Source: Streptomyces brasiliensis (lineage in GTDB: Bacteria; Actinomycetota; Actinomycetes; Streptomycetales; Streptomycetaceae). Taken from it: a stretch of 64,000 bases of DNA. The stretch lies in NCBI RefSeq assembly GCF_014647875.1, contig NZ_BMQA01000003.1, positions 186,001-250,000 on the forward strand, read 5' to 3'. Below the pieces are notes generated by a model. That model made no database searches. It had not been told where the DNA came from and worked only from the letters and a program-made list of their open reading frames with translations. Positions 62,383 through 64,000 of the stretch are shown one piece after another. Every line of letters begins with the position of its first letter. Position 1 is the first letter of the stretch. The position numbers were made by a program, and so were the translations under genes.

Positions 62383-62937
62383 TCACTGTCCTTCCCGGTC
62401 GGATACGACCGAAGCGTATCGATTCCCACCCGTCCGGCCACCTTCGGCGGCCCGACCGCTTGTGCCGCTCACGTCGCCCACCGCGGCATGACCGCCGGTG
62501 GACCCGAAGCCCCCCTCGGCCCGCGCCGAGTCGGGAAGCTCCGCGACCTCCTGGAAGCGGACCCTCTCGACCTGCTGGACGACCAGTTGGGCAATCCGGT
62601 CGAAGCGCTCGAACCGCACGGACTCGCGCGGGTCGAGGTTCACCACGATCACCTTGATCTCCCCACGGTACCCGGCATCAACCGTCCCTGGGGCATTCAC
62701 CAGAGCGACACCGCAGCGGGCGGCGAGACCGGAACGGGGGTGCACGAAGGCCGCGTACCCCTCCGGGAGGGCGATCGACACTCCCGTGGGCAGGACGGCA
62801 CGCTCACCGGGCTTCAGTTCGCAGTCCTCGGTGGTGCGCAGATCGGCGCCCGCGTCGCCGGGGTGCGCGTACGCCGGCAGCGGTACGTCCGGGTCGACGC
62901 GCCGGATGAGGACGTCCACGGGGGACTCGGGGCTCAC
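62383..62937 (-). CDS. dut: Deoxyuridine triphosphatase (dUTPase)
   Basis: This 184-residue protein has all five trimeric dUTPase motifs: HPGDAGADL, PRSGLA, NAPGTVDAGYRGEI, RIAQLVV, and the C-terminal EGGFGSTGGH. It hydrolyses dUTP to dUMP, supplying thymidylate synthesis and keeping uracil out of DNA. About 40 residues follow motif V, more than usual. GTG overlaps the thioesterase stop. Confidence 0.95.
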   Translation of the reverse strand: MSPESPVDVLIRRVDPDVPLPAYAHPGDAGADLRTTEDCELKPGERAVLPTGVSIALPEGYAAFVHPRSGLAARCGVALVNAPGTVDAGYRGEIKVIVVNLDPRESVRFERFDRIAQLVVQQVERVRFQEVAELPDSARAEGGFGSTGGHAAVGDVSGTSGRAAEGGRTGGNRYASVVSDREGQ

Positions 62938-63518
62938 GGGTTCACCTCGAAGGCGCGGGCGCGCCGGATCTGGTCGGGGTCGTTCATGGCGGCCCGGATC
63001 TCCTCCTGGCGGCCGTGGTCGATGAAGTGGTCGACCTTGACCTCGATGAAGAGGGCGTCGGCGCGGACGGCGACGGGACCGTCGGGGCCGTCGATCCGGC
63101 CGACGGCGCTGGAGTAGATCTTCCGCCCGGCTACGGCGGTCACCTCGGCGGACAGGTACAGGGTCGTCCCCACCGGCACGGGCCGCGCGAAGTCGGTCTC
63201 CAGCCGTCCGGTCACGGCGACGGTCCGCAGGAGCCAGTTCAGCGAGCCGAGCGTCTCGTCGAGCGCGGTGGTCAGCACACCGCCGTGCGCGAGACCGGGC
63301 GCACCCTGGTGGGCGCTCTGCACGGTGAACTCGGCGGTGAGGCTGACGCCCTCACCGGCCCTGGCCTCCAGATGCAGTCCATGGGGCTGCTCACCGCCAC
63401 AGCCGAAACACTGGCTGTAATGCGCACCGAGAAGCTCACCAGGCGCGGGTGCGTCGGCATGCCGCACCGGTTTCACGGCGTCGGCGGGAGGCTGAAGAGC
63501 TGCGGAACCACCACTCAC
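62934..63518 (-). CDS. PaaI/hotdog-fold thioesterase
   Basis: This 194-residue protein (start GTG 63518, tentative; a longer frame runs to 63605) has the hotdog pattern HQGAPGLAHGGVLTTALDET, followed by GRLETDFARPVPVGTTLYLS. The N-terminal part has CFGCGG. It probably hydrolyses acyl-CoA; the substrate is unknown. It overlaps dut by four bases, a common Streptomyces arrangement. Confidence 0.85.
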   Translation of the reverse strand: MSGGSAALQPPADAVKPVRHADAPAPGELLGAHYSQCFGCGGEQPHGLHLEARAGEGVSLTAEFTVQSAHQGAPGLAHGGVLTTALDETLGSLNWLLRTVAVTGRLETDFARPVPVGTTLYLSAEVTAVAGRKIYSSAVGRIDGPDGPVAVRADALFIEVKVDHFIDHGRQEEIRAAMNDPDQIRRARAFEVNP

Positions 63519-63631
63519 AGGCGCAGACCTTACCCGCCCACCACCCACCCACCACCGCCCCACCCGACAGCGCTTCGCGCCAGGCCGCCCTGATTCCCGG
63601 CGCACTCCGGCACCGTGCCAAGCTTGGCTTC

Positions 63632-64000
63632 ATGCAGCTCTCCGCCACCCCGTACGAAGAACGCCTCACCGCCCCCCGCTCCTGGTGGCTGATCAGCTTT
63701 CTGGTCGGCGTCTCACTCGCCCTGATCCTGCTGCCCTTCGGCACCCTGCCGCTGCTGGGCGGCCTGGTGGGCGGCACGGCGGCGGCCGCGGTGGTGGCCA
63801 GTTCGTACGGCTCGCTCCGCATCCGCGTCGTGGGCGGCCACCTGATCGCCGGCGAGGCGAAGATCCCGGTGACGGCCCTGGGCGACTCCGAGGTGCTCGA
63901 CCCGGAGGAGGCCCGGGCCTGGCGCACGTACAAGGCGGACACCCGCGCCTTCCTGCTGCTGCGCGCGTACATCCCGCGGGCGCTGCGCGTCGAGGTCACC
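63632..64000 (+). CDS. DUF3093 membrane protein (3' partial)
   Basis: ATG at 63632 opens 123 codons to the window end. Two membrane helices lie at about residues 20-60 (WWLISFLVGVSLALILLPFG, then GGLVGGTAAAAVVASS). A soluble part then has VGGHLIAGEAKIPVTALGD and ADTRAFLLLRAYIPRALRV. This is the DUF3093 pattern, conserved in Actinobacteria with unknown function. It is divergent from the thioesterase operon. Confidence 0.85.
   Translation, partial: MQLSATPYEERLTAPRSWWLISFLVGVSLALILLPFGTLPLLGGLVGGTAAAAVVASSYGSLRIRVVGGHLIAGEAKIPVTALGDSEVLDPEEARAWRTYKADTRAFLLLRAYIPRALRVEVT

Overview
The window reads as Streptomyces chromosome, or that of a very close relative. GC content is high throughout. Genes often start with GTG or TTG and overlap as ATGA or GTGA. 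The right third is an ordinary Streptomyces housekeeping block: TrmA-like methyltransferase, TrkA pair, KdpDE, DUF3159, DUF3710, dUTPase and DUF3093. Positions 1 to about 49,600 are accessory DNA next to that block. No integrase, tRNA, rRNA, insertion sequence or CRISPR array is visible, so the far end of the accessory region lies outside the window.

Region A (1-32,276) is a conjugation-type element read almost entirely on the plus strand. It carries a type IV secretion (T4SS) core of the actinobacterial SCO6880/SCO6881 kind: a polytopic VirB6/TrbL-like protein, an SCO6880 family membrane protein and a VirB4-like ATPase. About 18 kb further on comes a VirD4/TraG-like coupling ATPase. Between and after them lies a long, tightly packed string of mostly unrecognised proteins, several with DUF317 domains. 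One resembles a relaxase but lacks its histidine motif. The same string carries a lipoprotein, a glycosyltransferase, a TrpA-like protein, an XF1762-like protein, a PP-loop (PAPS reductase-like) protein, a C5-cytosine methyltransferase and a protein made of two DnaB N-terminal domains. Two patterns cut across it. At least nine genes have no ATG, GTG or TTG start that would keep the conserved N-terminus, but do have a good ribosome site 5-10 bases before ATC, ATT, CTG, ACG or GTA. About 18 of the unrecognised proteins end in a Pro/Ala-rich stretch and an arginine-rich terminus, while the secretion ATPases and enzymes do not.

Region B (32,511-35,451) may be a small biosynthetic locus. A 58-residue peptide gene, a JmjC-type cupin and an aldo/keto reductase form an apparent minus-strand operon, convergent with a phosphotransferase-like gene. 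A precursor-peptide (RiPP) reading is inferred only.

Region C (35,877-49,571) is a defence island on the minus strand. In transcription order it holds an AAA ATPase and subtilisin-like protease pair (IetAS-like), a complete type I restriction-modification operon (hsdM, hsdS, hsdR), a Ser/Thr kinase with a C-terminal helical repeat region, and a DUF5655-type nuclease. Four phased copies of an 8-base repeat lie upstream of it, at the junction with the housekeeping block.

Region D (49,627-64,000) holds an RNA methyltransferase, a KimA-like APC permease with two TrkA-type regulators, DUF3159, an OB-fold protein, KdpE and KdpD, an ABC ATPase, a secreted alginate-lyase-family protein, DUF3710, dut, a PaaI-type thioesterase and the start of a DUF3093 gene. 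The permease, TrkA pair and KdpDE together suggest a potassium-handling neighbourhood, although kdpFABC is not in the window. Long perfect hairpins mark several transcript ends. One hairpin family occurs twice in the accessory region with the same flanks but different, compensating stems.
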